Assembly: GCF_002866065.1 (NCBI RefSeq)
Contig: NZ_LNJZ01000003.1
Location: 62,001 to 126,000, forward strand
From: Thiopseudomonas denitrificans
GTDB lineage: Bacteria > Pseudomonadota > Gammaproteobacteria > Pseudomonadales > Pseudomonadaceae
Direction: 5' to 3'
Length of the DNA: 64,000 bases
Position 1 is the first letter of the stretch; each line of letters begins with the position of its first letter. This document shows, piece by piece, positions 39,188 to 48,965 of the stretch. The notes under the pieces were generated by a model. The model was not told where the DNA came from. It saw only the letters and a program-made list of their open reading frames with translations, and searched no databases. The position numbers were made by a program, and so were the translations under genes.

Positions 39188-40000
39188 ATGCCTGAATTGC
39201 CTGAAGTCGAAACCACCCGTCGTGGTATCGAGCCGCATCTGCTTGACCAGCAGGTGGAGCGGGTGGTGGTGCGCAATGGCCGCCTGCGCTGGCCGGTGCC
39301 GGAAGACCTGGATGTGCGCCTGTCCGGCCAGCATATCCGCAAGGTCGAACGCCGCGCCAAGTACTTGCTGATACAGGCTGACGCCGGCACCCTGATCTGT
39401 CATCTGGGCATGTCCGGCAGTTTGCGGCTGGTGCCACAGGGCGAGCCGCCGGGCAAGCATGATCATGTCGATATCGAGCTGGCCAGTGGCCAGAGCCTGC
39501 GCTACACCGATCCGCGCCGCTTCGGCCTGATGCTCTGGAGCCACGATCCGCTGTCGCACAAGCTGCTGGCCAGAATGGGCCCCGAGCCGCTGGGTGATGC
39601 CTTCACCGTTGATGACCTCTTTGCCAAAAGCAGGGGGCGCAAGACCGCGATCAAGCCGTTCATCATGGACAATGCGGTGGTGGTTGGTGTCGGCAACATC
39701 TACGCCAGCGAGGCGCTGTTTGCCGCCGGCATCGATCCGCGTCGAGAAGCGGGCAGCGTAAGCAAACAGCGTTATGCCCGTCTGGTCGGGGAAATCAGAG
39801 CGGTGCTGGCGCGGGCCATCGAGCAGGGTGGCACCACACTGAAGGATTTTGTCGGTGGTGATGGCAAGCCCGGTTACTTTCAGCAACAGCTGTTCGTCTA
39901 TGGCCGTGGCGGGCTGCCTTGTCTGAAGTGTGGCCGCGAGCTCAGGGAGGCGAAGCTCGGACAGCGCTCCAGTGTATTCTGCGGTCACTGCCAAAGCTGA
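39188..40000 (+). CDS. mutM: Formamidopyrimidine-DNA glycosylase
   Basis: A 270-residue repair enzyme that removes 8-oxoguanine and formamidopyrimidines. The N-terminal catalytic [14 protein letters not shown] (nucleophile Pro2, Glu3), Lys in the helix-two-turn-helix region, and a C-terminal zinc finger with two CxxC pairs (CLKCG and CGHC) are all intact. It follows the FAH gene closely. Confidence 0.98.
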   Translation: MPELPEVETTRRGIEPHLLDQQVERVVVRNGRLRWPVPEDLDVRLSGQHIRKVERRAKYLLIQADAGTLICHLGMSGSLRLVPQGEPPGKHDHVDIELASGQSLRYTDPRRFGLMLWSHDPLSHKLLARMGPEPLGDAFTVDDLFAKSRGRKTAIKPFIMDNAVVVGVGNIYASEALFAAGIDPRREAGSVSKQRYARLVGEIRAVLARAIEQGGTTLKDFVGGDGKPGYFQQQLFVYGRGGLPCLKCGRELREAKLGQRSSVFCGHCQS

Positions 40001-40141
40001 GCCAGCGGGCGTCAGCATGACGCGAGGCCAGGCCCCTGAATTGTGACACACATCTATATTGCAGCCTGCAAGACACTGACAAGCCGGATTCTTGTGTATA
40101 TAGTGTTGGCATATTGAAACGACCTGCAGAAGGACCGCATT

Positions 40142-40468
40142 ATGAAACTGTTCCGCATCACTGCCGCTTCGCTGGCCCTGACTCTGGCCGTGACCGGCAT
40201 GCCGGCCATGGCTGGCAATACCCAATACCATGATGAAGAAACCCCGGCAGCCTATGCCATGGTGGCCGATGCGGTGATTGCCAGGCCGATGTTGTTGGCA
40301 GCGACAGCCGTTGGTTTTGGCGTCTATCTGGTGACATTGCCGTTTGCCTGGGGCAGTGGCAGTGCCAGCAAGACATGGAAAGCGCTGGTAGTGGAGCCCG
40401 GCGAAGCAACCTTTGTGCGTTGCCTGGGCTGCAGCAAGCCGGGTTATGGCAAAGCAAACGACCAGTAA
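40142..40468 (+). CDS. Small exported protein, conserved in pseudomonads, unknown function
   Basis: A 108-residue protein with a signal peptide (cleavage near AMA-G, about residue 24), a second hydrophobic segment (about 48-68, PMLLAATAVGFGVYLVTLPFAWGSGS) and a VVEPGEATFVR motif. This pattern is found in small Pseudomonas proteins sometimes labelled multidrug transporter, a label the size does not support. It has its own terminator, so it is probably a single-gene unit. Function unknown. Confidence 0.72.
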   Translation: MKLFRITAASLALTLAVTGMPAMAGNTQYHDEETPAAYAMVADAVIARPMLLAATAVGFGVYLVTLPFAWGSGSASKTWKALVVEPGEATFVRCLGCSKPGYGKANDQ

Positions 40469-40490
40469 AACCTGTCCCGGCAGACTTGTG

Positions 40491-40527
40491 GCCGGCGTGT
40501 TCCCTGATGGAGCATGCCGGCTTTTTT
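40491..40527 (+). terminator. Rho-independent terminator
   Basis: GCCGGC...TCC at 40491-40503 pairs with GGA...GCCGGC at 40509-40521 (13-bp stem with G-U pairs, loop CTGAT), followed by TTTTTTC. It ends the small exported-protein gene. Confidence 0.85.
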
Positions 40528-40616
40528 CATTTTTGATCTGCTACACTCGATACGTGCCGGGCTCTGCGAGCCCTTGCATGACATCTTCGTACTTTTGCCT
40601 GTTTTGAGTGTAGGAC

Positions 40617-42473
40617 ATGCCTGGTCCCCGGCGTTTCTTGCTGCCCGTTTTGGCGGTTTGCATATTATCCGTGAGCTTCTGGTACAGCGATGCCTGGCTG
40701 CGTCTGGCGTCGGGAATCGCGTTGTTCCTGTTTGGCATGCAGTGTCTTGAGGAGGGGCTCAAGCAGCTGGCCGGCAGCAAGCTGGAGCAGTGGCTGGAGC
40801 GCAGCACAGCCACACGTCTGAAGAGCTTTCTGTTTGGTGTCGCCGGCACCATGGTGCTGCAGTCGACCACCCTGATGTCGATGCTGACCATAGCCTTCAT
40901 CAGTACCGGCATGATCCAGCTGGCCGGCGGTATCGCGATCATTCTGGGGGTCAATCTTGGCACCAGTGGCGGCATGTGGCTGCTGGCCATGGCCGGGCAG
41001 AATATCAGCCTGAGTCCGCTGGCCATGCCGTTGCTGGTATTTGGCGTACTGGCACGCTTTGCCGGTAGCAAGGGTGCGGCGGCCGGGCGGATCATCCTCG
41101 GCATTGCTTTCATCTTTCTCGGCATCGAGCAGATGAAAAGCGGCTTTGCCGATTTCGGCAGCGACTGGGCGCTGGGCGAGCAATTGCTGCCCGGTGTCGG
41201 CAGCCAGCTGCTGCTGGTGCTGGCCGGCATGGCGCTAACCGCCATGCTGATGTCCAGCCATGCCACCCTGATGCTGATCCTGGCGGCACTGGCCGCAGGC
41301 CAGCTGGAGTTGTGGCAGGCGATGTCGATGGCCATTGGTGGCAGCGTCGGCAGCAGCATCAATGTCGCGGTGATGGGCTGGCTGGGCGGCAACCGCAGTG
41401 GCCAGCGGCTGGCGCTGGTGCATACGCTGTTCAACCTGGTCAGTGGTGTTCTGACCTTCATGCTGCTGATGCCATTGCTCTGGCTGGTGCAGAACCTGAT
41501 GAGTGTGCTGGGTGCGGGTGACAACAGCCTGTTGCAACTGGCCCTGTTCCAGACATTGTTCAACGTCCTGGGTGTGCTGGTGCTCTGGCCCTTGCAGCCA
41601 CAGCTGGCACTCTGGATGCAGCGGTTGCTGCCCGAGCGGGACGAGCCGGAGGTGCTGATCAGTGCATCGAGCACGCCGACCAGCGTGCGCATCCATCAGC
41701 CGGTGACCCGTGCGCGTTATCTCACCGAGGCGGCGCTGGCCGCGACCGATACTGCCATGCGGGCGGTGGCGCTGGAGTTGCAACATCTGGGCCGGCTCAG
41801 CCTGGAGGTGATCTGTCACGCCCTGTATCAGCCGGTGGAGCAGCTAAGCAGTGCGCGGGTGGACGAGGCACGGCTCAATGCACAACCGCAAGAGGCTGCC
41901 GTGCTGGATGCCGAAGCGCTGTATCAGCTGCACATCAAGGGCGTGTATTCGGATTTGCTGGGCTTCATGAGCCGCTTCAGCCAGGAAATGGATGACAGCC
42001 AGCAGCGCAGCTGGATGACCGCGCAGGTGGCGGCACTGCAGCTGGTGGATGCGGTCAAGGACGCCAAGCACCTGCAAAAGAACCTGGGTCATTATCTGCG
42101 TGATGACCGCTCGCTGGTCCACAACCACTATCTGGACCTGCGCCGCCATCTGTTGTGGATCTTGCGCCAGGTGCGCGAGGTGGGTGGCCTGGATGTCCCC
42201 GACGATGTCTGGCGCAGCCGGCTGGAATGGCTGGACGGGCAGGCGGCGAAGTTTGATGCCGATTTCCGCAACCGCATCTTTGCCGAGGTACGCAAGCAGA
42301 AACTGGACAACCTGCAGGCCAGCTCGCTGATGAATGATCTGGGCTACGTCAGCCGCATTACCCAGAGCTTGCGCAATGTCTTGCAGCTGGGCGTGCTGGA
42401 TGGCGGAGACCTATTGAAAGAGGTCAGGCGGCTGGGTGTCGGGGAAGACGAGTTTCCATTGATTCATCTGTAG
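40617..42473 (+). CDS. Na+/phosphate cotransporter family protein with PhoU-like tail
   Basis: A 618-residue protein. The N-terminal half (about 1-340) has around nine membrane helices and the duplicated family motifs VLQSTTLMS / GVNLGTSGG and SSHATLML / GGSVGSSINV of Na/Pi cotransporters (NptA/YjbB type). The C-terminal half (about 360-600) is helical and PhoU-like. Such proteins export or import phosphate, with the tail probably regulatory. The ATG at 40617 has TAGGA almost touching it, so the true start could be slightly different. No Pho box is seen upstream. Confidence 0.87.
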   Translation: MPGPRRFLLPVLAVCILSVSFWYSDAWLRLASGIALFLFGMQCLEEGLKQLAGSKLEQWLERSTATRLKSFLFGVAGTMVLQSTTLMSMLTIAFISTGMIQLAGGIAIILGVNLGTSGGMWLLAMAGQNISLSPLAMPLLVFGVLARFAGSKGAAAGRIILGIAFIFLGIEQMKSGFADFGSDWALGEQLLPGVGSQLLLVLAGMALTAMLMSSHATLMLILAALAAGQLELWQAMSMAIGGSVGSSINVAVMGWLGGNRSGQRLALVHTLFNLVSGVLTFMLLMPLLWLVQNLMSVLGAGDNSLLQLALFQTLFNVLGVLVLWPLQPQLALWMQRLLPERDEPEVLISASSTPTSVRIHQPVTRARYLTEAALAATDTAMRAVALELQHLGRLSLEVICHALYQPVEQLSSARVDEARLNAQPQEAAVLDAEALYQLHIKGVYSDLLGFMSRFSQEMDDSQQRSWMTAQVAALQLVDAVKDAKHLQKNLGHYLRDDRSLVHNHYLDLRRHLLWILRQVREVGGLDVPDDVWRSRLEWLDGQAAKFDADFRNRIFAEVRKQKLDNLQASSLMNDLGYVSRITQSLRNVLQLGVLDGGDLLKEVRRLGVGEDEFPLIHL

Positions 42474-42557
42474 GCACGACACTGCCTGCCGCATCTTGAT
42501 GCCGGCATCTGCGCGGGCAGGCAAACGGCAGGATTGCAGGCGGTTTTCATGCAACAA

Positions 42558-42580
42558 GGCCGCCACGGTGGGTGGCGGCC
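42558..42580 (-). terminator. Possible terminator after the ferredoxin gene
   Basis: GGCCGCCAC and GTGGCGGCC form a perfect 9-bp stem with a 5-nt loop. On the minus strand it is followed by only a weak T-tract (TTGTTG). It separates convergent genes. Confidence 0.5.
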
Positions 42581-42590
42581 GGGCGGAAAA

Positions 42591-43430
<840 letters not shown>

Positions 43431-43541
43431 TTAGCCCATCAGGGATGGACAGGGCAAAAAATGTGGCTTGCGTCGCAAACCGTTCCGTCGTTGCGGGGCG
43501 GAAGGCGGCATGCAATCGTCAAGGAGGCGTCACACCTGTGT

Positions 43542-43591
43542 GGGCGGATTGATCCAGCCCGGGCCATGCGCCAGGGTGATTCAATCCGCCC
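43542..43591. repeat. REP-like hairpin between coaD and pirin gene
   Basis: A perfect 11-bp inverted repeat, GGGCGGATTGA (43542-43552) and TCAATCCGCCC (43581-43591), with a 28-nt loop. The arms share GGGCGGA and TCCGCCC with the outer stem of the repeat element at 38059-38151. Confidence 0.7.
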
Positions 43592-43611
43592 GGGTGGAAA
43601 TGGGGAGCGGG

Positions 43612-44463
43612 CTATCCCAGCAGGCCGTTACGGTAATCCTGGATGGCCTGGTAGATCTGCTCCTTGCTGTTCATGACGAAGGGGCCGTGCTGCTCGATGG
43701 GTTCGCGCAGCGGCTTGCCGGCTACGACCAGGTAGCGGCTGTCATGCAGGGCCCGGATCTGTACGCCGGTGCTGTTGTCCGGATTGTCCAAAATCAGCAT
43801 GCAGGGTGCGGTGACGGTCTGGTCGTCAATCTCGATCTGGCCGCGATAGAGCTGGATAAAGGCATTGTGCCCGGCTGGAATTTCGTGCCGTTCGGTGCCG
43901 GCAGCCGGTTGCTGCACATCCAGATACAGCGGTTCGGTTACCGGACGCTGCACACTGCCGGACACGCCATGGCTGTGACCGGCCACCACCCGGATGCGGC
44001 TACCGGAGGCGGTTTGCGCAACGGGGACGCTGTCCCCCCTGATGTCCTGATACCAGGGCTGGCAGAGCTTGTCTTGTGCCGGCAGGTTCAACCACAGCTG
44101 GAAACCCTCCATGCGGCCGGCCACTTGCTGTGGCATCTCCGAGTGGATGACACCGCTGCCTGCGCACATCCATTGCAGGTCGCCACTTTCCAGCAGGCCT
44201 TCGTTGCCGGCACTGTCACGGTGCAGCATGCGCCCTTCCAGCATGTAGGTGATGGTTTCAAAACCGCGATGAGGATGGTCGGGAAAGCCGGCAATGTACT
44301 GGTCGGGAATGTCGCTGCCAAAGGCGTCCAGCATCAGGAACGGGTCCAGTCGCTGCTGCAGGGGCAAACCGTACAGGTAACGGGTCAGGCTGACGCCGGC
44401 ACCGTCGGATGTAGCGCGACCGTGCAGCTGCTGTTCAATATGTCGTAATGGCCGTGTATTCAT
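43612..44463 (-). CDS. Pirin family protein
   Basis: A 283-residue bicupin. The N-terminal cupin has the metal ligands in FPDHPHRGFETITYMLEG and the late His/Glu in GSGVIHSEMP; the C-terminal cupin ends PIEQHGPFVMNSKEQIYQAIQDY. Bacterial pirins include quercetinases such as YhhW and redox-linked regulators; the activity here is unknown. The ATG at 44463 has GAGGACTT upstream; a TTG two codons earlier is possible. azoR lies upstream on the same strand, 58 nt away, suggesting a common oxidative or quinone-stress transcript. Confidence 0.9.
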   Translation of the reverse strand: MNTRPLRHIEQQLHGRATSDGAGVSLTRYLYGLPLQQRLDPFLMLDAFGSDIPDQYIAGFPDHPHRGFETITYMLEGRMLHRDSAGNEGLLESGDLQWMCAGSGVIHSEMPQQVAGRMEGFQLWLNLPAQDKLCQPWYQDIRGDSVPVAQTASGSRIRVVAGHSHGVSGSVQRPVTEPLYLDVQQPAAGTERHEIPAGHNAFIQLYRGQIEIDDQTVTAPCMLILDNPDNSTGVQIRALHDSRYLVVAGKPLREPIEQHGPFVMNSKEQIYQAIQDYRNGLLG

Positions 44464-44521
44464 GTTCAAGTCCTCGTACTCTCTCGGGTTATGGCTCCAT
44501 CAGGTATCAGCGGGGCGGTGA

Positions 44522-45127
44522 TCAGAACTGTGCCAGTGCTGTGGCCAGATCCTGTTCTGCGGCAGCAAAACCGGCCTGGCTGGCCTCTTCGCCCATGTTG
44601 AGGCCTTCGGCATACACGAACTGCACATCCTCGATACCGACAAACTTCAGCCAGGCACGGAAGTAGGGGGTCTGGGTGTCGGCTTCGGTGCCACGGTACA
44701 GGCCGCCGCGGGCAAAACCGACCAGGGCACGCTTGTTCTTCAGCAGACCTTCCGGGCCGTTGGCGGTGTAGCGGAAAGTCACCTGGTTCAGACTGACGTT
44801 GTCAATCCAGTCCTTGAGCTGCGAGGAAATACCGAAGTTGTACATCGGAACACCCAGAACCAGTACGTCGGCTTGCTGCAACCGGGCTACCAGTGCCATG
44901 CTGTGTGCGGCGCGTTCCTGCTGTTGGGCAGTGCGGGCCTCTGCCGGGGTGAACAGGGCCTGAATGGCGGCTTCGTCAAAGACCCTGACCGGATTGACAG
45001 ACAGGTCCAGCACCTCAAGCTGTGCAGCGGGATGTTCCTGCAGCAGACGCTCACTGATGCGGTTGGCGATGGTGGTGGAGTGTGCGCCTTCACTGCGGGC
45101 GCTGCCATTGATTTGCAAGATTTTCAT
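44522..45127 (-). CDS. azoR: FMN-dependent NADH azoreductase
   Basis: A 201-residue flavodoxin-fold enzyme with the N-terminal FMN-binding segment [19 protein letters not shown], the [20 protein letters not shown] motif and [10 protein letters not shown]. It reduces quinones and azo compounds with NADH in two-electron steps. It is divergent from a LysR-family gene 74 nt away, the usual arrangement for a target and its regulator. Confidence 0.94.
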   Translation of the reverse strand: MKILQINGSARSEGAHSTTIANRISERLLQEHPAAQLEVLDLSVNPVRVFDEAAIQALFTPAEARTAQQQERAAHSMALVARLQQADVLVLGVPMYNFGISSQLKDWIDNVSLNQVTFRYTANGPEGLLKNKRALVGFARGGLYRGTEADTQTPYFRAWLKFVGIEDVQFVYAEGLNMGEEASQAGFAAAEQDLATALAQF

Positions 45128-45201
45128 TTTGTTTGCTGTCCTGTTGTGGTTACGATGGCACTAGTCTACTTTGAACATCAATTTATGATTAGGTGGCTTG
45201 A

Positions 45202-46122
45202 ATGAATAACATTGTTGCTTCAGGGGAACAATTATCGGCTGATGATCTGCTGATTTTTGCCCGTGTTGCCGAACTGGGCAGCTTTACCGCTGCCGGTGAG
45301 CGACTGGGCCGGCCCAAGTCCACCATCTCCCGGCGTATCAGCGCACTGGAGGAGCAGCTTGGTGAGCGCCTGCTGATGCGCACCACGCGCCAGATGCACC
45401 TGACCGACTTTGGCCGTGTCCTGCTGGAGCATGCCCAGCAGGTGGCGCACGAGGTTAGTGCCGCCTGGGCGCTGAGCGAGCAGCGCAAGCTGGAGCCCAG
45501 TGGCCGTTTGCGGGTATCCATTCCCAGCGATTTTGCCAACCTGTTTCTGGTGGAAATGCTGGCGGCATTTTCCAGTCTGCACCCCCAGGTCAGCCTCGAG
45601 CTGGACTTGTCTTCGCGGCGGGTTGACCTGTTGGCCGAAGGCTTCGATCTGGCGGTGCGCATAGGCCAGCTGACGGATGACGCCTTGCTGGTGGGACGCA
45701 AGCTGGCCCACATGGGCAACGGGCTGTATGCCAGCCCGGAGTACCTGCGCAATCATGCCGAACTGTTGCACCCGGATGATCTGCAGCAGCATCAGACCTT
45801 GCAGCTGCGCAGTGCCAGTGGCCAGGTTGTGCCCTGGCAGCTGATCAATGATGCGCAGCAGTGGACGGGTGAGATGAACGGACGAATCCAGGCGAATACA
45901 TCGGAGCTGTTGATGCATCTGGCCTGTAATGATGCCGGCATTGTCGCCTTGCCACACAGCTTTGTCAGGCAGCTGGTACAGAGCGGGCGCTTGCAGCAGG
46001 TGTTGCCTGACTGGCGCTTGAAGGGAGCCGATGTCTGGGCGGTATTTCCGGGTCGGCGCCTGCTGCCGGCAAAGACCCGTGCATTCATCGAGATGCTGGT
46101 AGTGGCGCTCAAGGGAATGTGA
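45202..46122 (+). CDS. LysR-family transcriptional regulator
   Basis: A 306-residue regulator: helix-turn-helix near residues 15-75 (LGSFTAAGERLGRPKSTISRRISALEEQLG) and a substrate-binding domain (about 100-300). It starts unusually with about 12 extra residues before the conserved LLIFARVAELGS. Its closest functional hint is the divergent azoR gene, which it probably controls in response to a quinone or aromatic compound. The 74-bp gap is AT-rich. Confidence 0.92.
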   Translation: MNNIVASGEQLSADDLLIFARVAELGSFTAAGERLGRPKSTISRRISALEEQLGERLLMRTTRQMHLTDFGRVLLEHAQQVAHEVSAAWALSEQRKLEPSGRLRVSIPSDFANLFLVEMLAAFSSLHPQVSLELDLSSRRVDLLAEGFDLAVRIGQLTDDALLVGRKLAHMGNGLYASPEYLRNHAELLHPDDLQQHQTLQLRSASGQVVPWQLINDAQQWTGEMNGRIQANTSELLMHLACNDAGIVALPHSFVRQLVQSGRLQQVLPDWRLKGADVWAVFPGRRLLPAKTRAFIEMLVVALKGM

Positions 46123-46212
46123 TCGGCGGCGGGGCCAGCGACTTCGGTCTGATACAGGCTTGCGGCATTTTGCTATAGAGTATGCGCCGGGTACCGAGAG
46201 GAGGCGCATGCA

Positions 46213-48153
46213 GTGCTGTTCAGATCCCAGGCGCACAGGCTGGATACGGTTGATGACATTGTCGCAAAGCGTTCCAGGCGGTTGTTGCAGATATCCATTG
46301 CCACTTTTATCAGCATGGCCAGCGCTGCCTGTCTGGCCGTGGGCTCGAAGCAGCTGGTTCTGGTTGCCGGTCTACTGGGCATGCTGTTGTCTGGTGGTCT
46401 CGCCTGGCGCGGGTATATGCGGGCTTCCGTGGGTGTTTTCCTGATCAACCTGTTCGTGGTGCTGTCGAGCCTGATCTGGATATCCGGCGGTGTGCGTGAC
46501 ATGGCCATGCTCGGCTATCCCGGGTTGCTGGTTTTTGCCGCAGTTGCGGGCAATGCCTATATGTTTTCCGGGCTGCTGCTGGCCATCCTGCTGTATTGTT
46601 CATTGTTGACGGTTCTGACCGTGCTGGGACACTTCACGATGTCCCTGCCGGACATCACCTATGCCCATATATTCTTCTTCAACATTATTTTCTTTCTGAC
46701 CGGTTTCAGCGTTTATATCCTGGTCAAGGACATGCGTGGCTTGATGGCGTCCCTGCGCAAGGAAAATCAGCGTGTTCTTGAGCGGGAGAAAATGATTACC
46801 GAGCTGGCCAGGCGTGACCAGTTGACCGGACTGTTTAACCGCCGTGATGCGGAAAAGCGCTTTGCACTGATGATGGAAGAGGCTCACCGGGAAGGCTGTC
46901 AGCTTGCCGTGTACTTCATCGATCTGGACAACTTCAAGCCGGTCAATGACTCGCTTGGTCATGCAGCGGGCGACTTGCTGTTGCAGGAGCTTTCGCGCCG
47001 GCTGGAGGAGAGCCTGGCACCGCGGGAGCTGCTTTACCGGTTTGGCGGTGATGAATTCCTGCTGGTGCGGACCAAGCTGCCGCAAGACCCGGAGCAGTGG
47101 GACGGCATTCTGCGTGGCCGATCGCAGCAGCTGCTGGACATAGTCAGCGCTCCCATGCAGATCATGCAAAATACCATTGTCGCCACGGCCTCGGTCGGGG
47201 TCGCCATTGCCCCTTTTCACAGCGACAACTTTGCCGAAATTTGCCGCTTGGCGGACCTGGCCATGTACGAGGCCAAGCGGCGCGGGCGCAATGCATTCTG
47301 TCTTTACCACGATGATCTGGGCCGCGCCAGCGTGGACAAATTCCGCATGCTCAAGCACATGCAGGATGCGCTGGAGGCACGGGAGTTCGTGCTCTGGTAC
47401 CAGCCGAAGGTTTGCCTGGTCAGCGGGCGGGTGCTGTCAGCCGAAGCCCTGTTGCGCTGGCCGCAGCAGGACGGCAGTTTCATTTCTCCGGAGACTTTTA
47501 TTCCGCTGGCCGAGGAAAGCGGCCTGATTGCCGGGCTGGGTTGCTGGGTGGCCGAGCAGGCCATTGCCGACTGTGCGGCCTGGCAGGCACAGGGGTTTGC
47601 CGGCATCGGCGTATCCATCAACGTCTCGTCTGTGCAGTTCCGCTGTGTTTCGCTGTCGGAGCGGATTGCCGACAAGCTCGGGCTGACCGGCCTGTCGCCC
47701 GGCAACCTTGAGCTGGAGCTGACCGAGTCCCTGTTGATCGATGATGACGAAGCCGTCCAGCAGGAGTTGGCACGGCTGAGCCGGCTTGGTGTCGGCATGG
47801 CCATAGACGACTTTGGCACCGGTTATTCCAATATCAGTTACCTGAGCCGCTTTCAGGCCCAGCGGCTGAAAATCGATAAATCGTTCATCATGCCGCTGGC
47901 GGATGCGGCAGCCGATGACCGCCTGGTGCGGGCCATGCTGCAGATTGCTGCCAGCCTCAACTTCCGTGTGGTGGCGGAAGGCATCGAGACGCAGGATTGT
48001 CTGGAGCGGCTGCAGGTGCTGGGCTGCAGTGAAGGGCAGGGGTACCTGTGGTCGCCCGCCATGCCGCTGGCGGCCTGGCTGGATTACCTGGCCGCCAACG
48101 GAGCCTGTGCCGTTCCGCCAGGCGATTGGATCCATGCGGCACAGGGCATTTGA
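46213..48153 (+). CDS. Membrane GGDEF-EAL cyclic-di-GMP protein
   Basis: A 646-residue protein with about six N-terminal membrane helices (about 20-180), a short coiled linker (about 180-205), a GGDEF domain (about 205-365, RFGGDEF at 277-282) and an EAL domain (about 385-640, EALLRW near 411, ELTESLLIDDD, DDFGTGYSN, VAEGIET). Both signature sets look intact, so it may make or break c-di-GMP. The expected RxxD product-inhibition site before GGDEF is missing. The start is GTG at 46213 with GAGGAGG about 8 nt upstream; the nearby ATG at 46208 is out of frame. Confidence 0.92.
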   Translation: MLFRSQAHRLDTVDDIVAKRSRRLLQISIATFISMASAACLAVGSKQLVLVAGLLGMLLSGGLAWRGYMRASVGVFLINLFVVLSSLIWISGGVRDMAMLGYPGLLVFAAVAGNAYMFSGLLLAILLYCSLLTVLTVLGHFTMSLPDITYAHIFFFNIIFFLTGFSVYILVKDMRGLMASLRKENQRVLEREKMITELARRDQLTGLFNRRDAEKRFALMMEEAHREGCQLAVYFIDLDNFKPVNDSLGHAAGDLLLQELSRRLEESLAPRELLYRFGGDEFLLVRTKLPQDPEQWDGILRGRSQQLLDIVSAPMQIMQNTIVATASVGVAIAPFHSDNFAEICRLADLAMYEAKRRGRNAFCLYHDDLGRASVDKFRMLKHMQDALEAREFVLWYQPKVCLVSGRVLSAEALLRWPQQDGSFISPETFIPLAEESGLIAGLGCWVAEQAIADCAAWQAQGFAGIGVSINVSSVQFRCVSLSERIADKLGLTGLSPGNLELELTESLLIDDDEAVQQELARLSRLGVGMAIDDFGTGYSNISYLSRFQAQRLKIDKSFIMPLADAAADDRLVRAMLQIAASLNFRVVAEGIETQDCLERLQVLGCSEGQGYLWSPAMPLAAWLDYLAANGACAVPPGDWIHAAQGI

Positions 48154-48199
48154 AACAATTTCCGCTAACGACCCGAAAAGATCAGCGATTTTCATTAAA

Positions 48200-48217
48200 C
48201 TGTCACAGAGTTGTCAT
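48200..48217 (+). promoter_or_regulatory. Pho box upstream of phoB
   Basis: CTGTCAC-AGAG-TTGTCAT: two 7-bp half sites with the exact 4-nt spacer of PhoB sites, 37 nt before the phoB start. It predicts autoactivation under phosphate limitation. Confidence 0.85.
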
Positions 48218-48253
48218 CTAATGGACGCAAACACTCGCTGACAGGACGGTTTG

Positions 48254-48958
48254 ATGATGAATGAGCAGACACTGCTGGTTGTGGATGATGAAGCAGCCAT
48301 TCGCGACATGCTGGCCACCAGCCTGGAGCTGGCCGGTTTCAGGGTGCTGCTGGCGGAAGATGCCATGCAGGCGCTGGTGCAGATTGCCGATCATGCCCCC
48401 GATCTGGTGCTGCTGGACTGGATGTTACCCGGCACCAGCGGCATCGAGCTGGCACGCCGGCTCAAACGCGAAGCGGCCACGGCTGAATTGCCGGTGATCA
48501 TGCTCACCGCCCGTGGCGACGAGGACAACAAGATCCAGGGGCTGGATGCCGGTGCTGACGACTATGTGACCAAGCCGTTTTCCACCCGTGAACTGGTGTC
48601 GCGGGTCAAAGCGGTATTGCGCCGCAGCAGCCCGCTGGGCGGCGAGCAGCCGCTGGACTGTGGCGGGCTGGTGCTGGACCCGGTCAGCCAGCGCATCACC
48701 GCCCATGGCCAGCCGCTCAGCCTGGGGCCGACCGAGTTTCGCCTGCTGGCTTTTTTCATGGCCCATGCCGAGCGCGCCTATTCAAGACAGCAGCTACTGG
48801 ACCAGGTGTGGGGCAGCGGTGTTTATGTCGAGGATCGCACGGTTGATGTGCACATCCGGCGCCTGCGCAAAAGCCTGGAGCCGCATGGTTTTGCCGGCCT
48901 GCTGCAGACCGTGCGTGGTACCGGTTACCGTTTTTCACAGCAGGGGCTGCAGGAGTAG
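48254..48958 (+). CDS. phoB: Phosphate regulon response regulator PhoB
   Basis: A 234-residue OmpR-family regulator: receiver domain with Asp55 ([13 protein letters not shown]), Lys in VTKPFS, and C-terminal winged helix ([37 protein letters not shown]). DWMLPG is typical of PhoB. ATG 48254 is chosen, with AGGA about 7 nt upstream; ATG 48257 and TTG 48251 are alternatives. A Pho box precedes it and phoR follows after 7 nt. Confidence 0.95.
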   Translation: MMNEQTLLVVDDEAAIRDMLATSLELAGFRVLLAEDAMQALVQIADHAPDLVLLDWMLPGTSGIELARRLKREAATAELPVIMLTARGDEDNKIQGLDAGADDYVTKPFSTRELVSRVKAVLRRSSPLGGEQPLDCGGLVLDPVSQRITAHGQPLSLGPTEFRLLAFFMAHAERAYSRQQLLDQVWGSGVYVEDRTVDVHIRRLRKSLEPHGFAGLLQTVRGTGYRFSQQGLQE

Positions 48959-48965
48959 GACTGAT

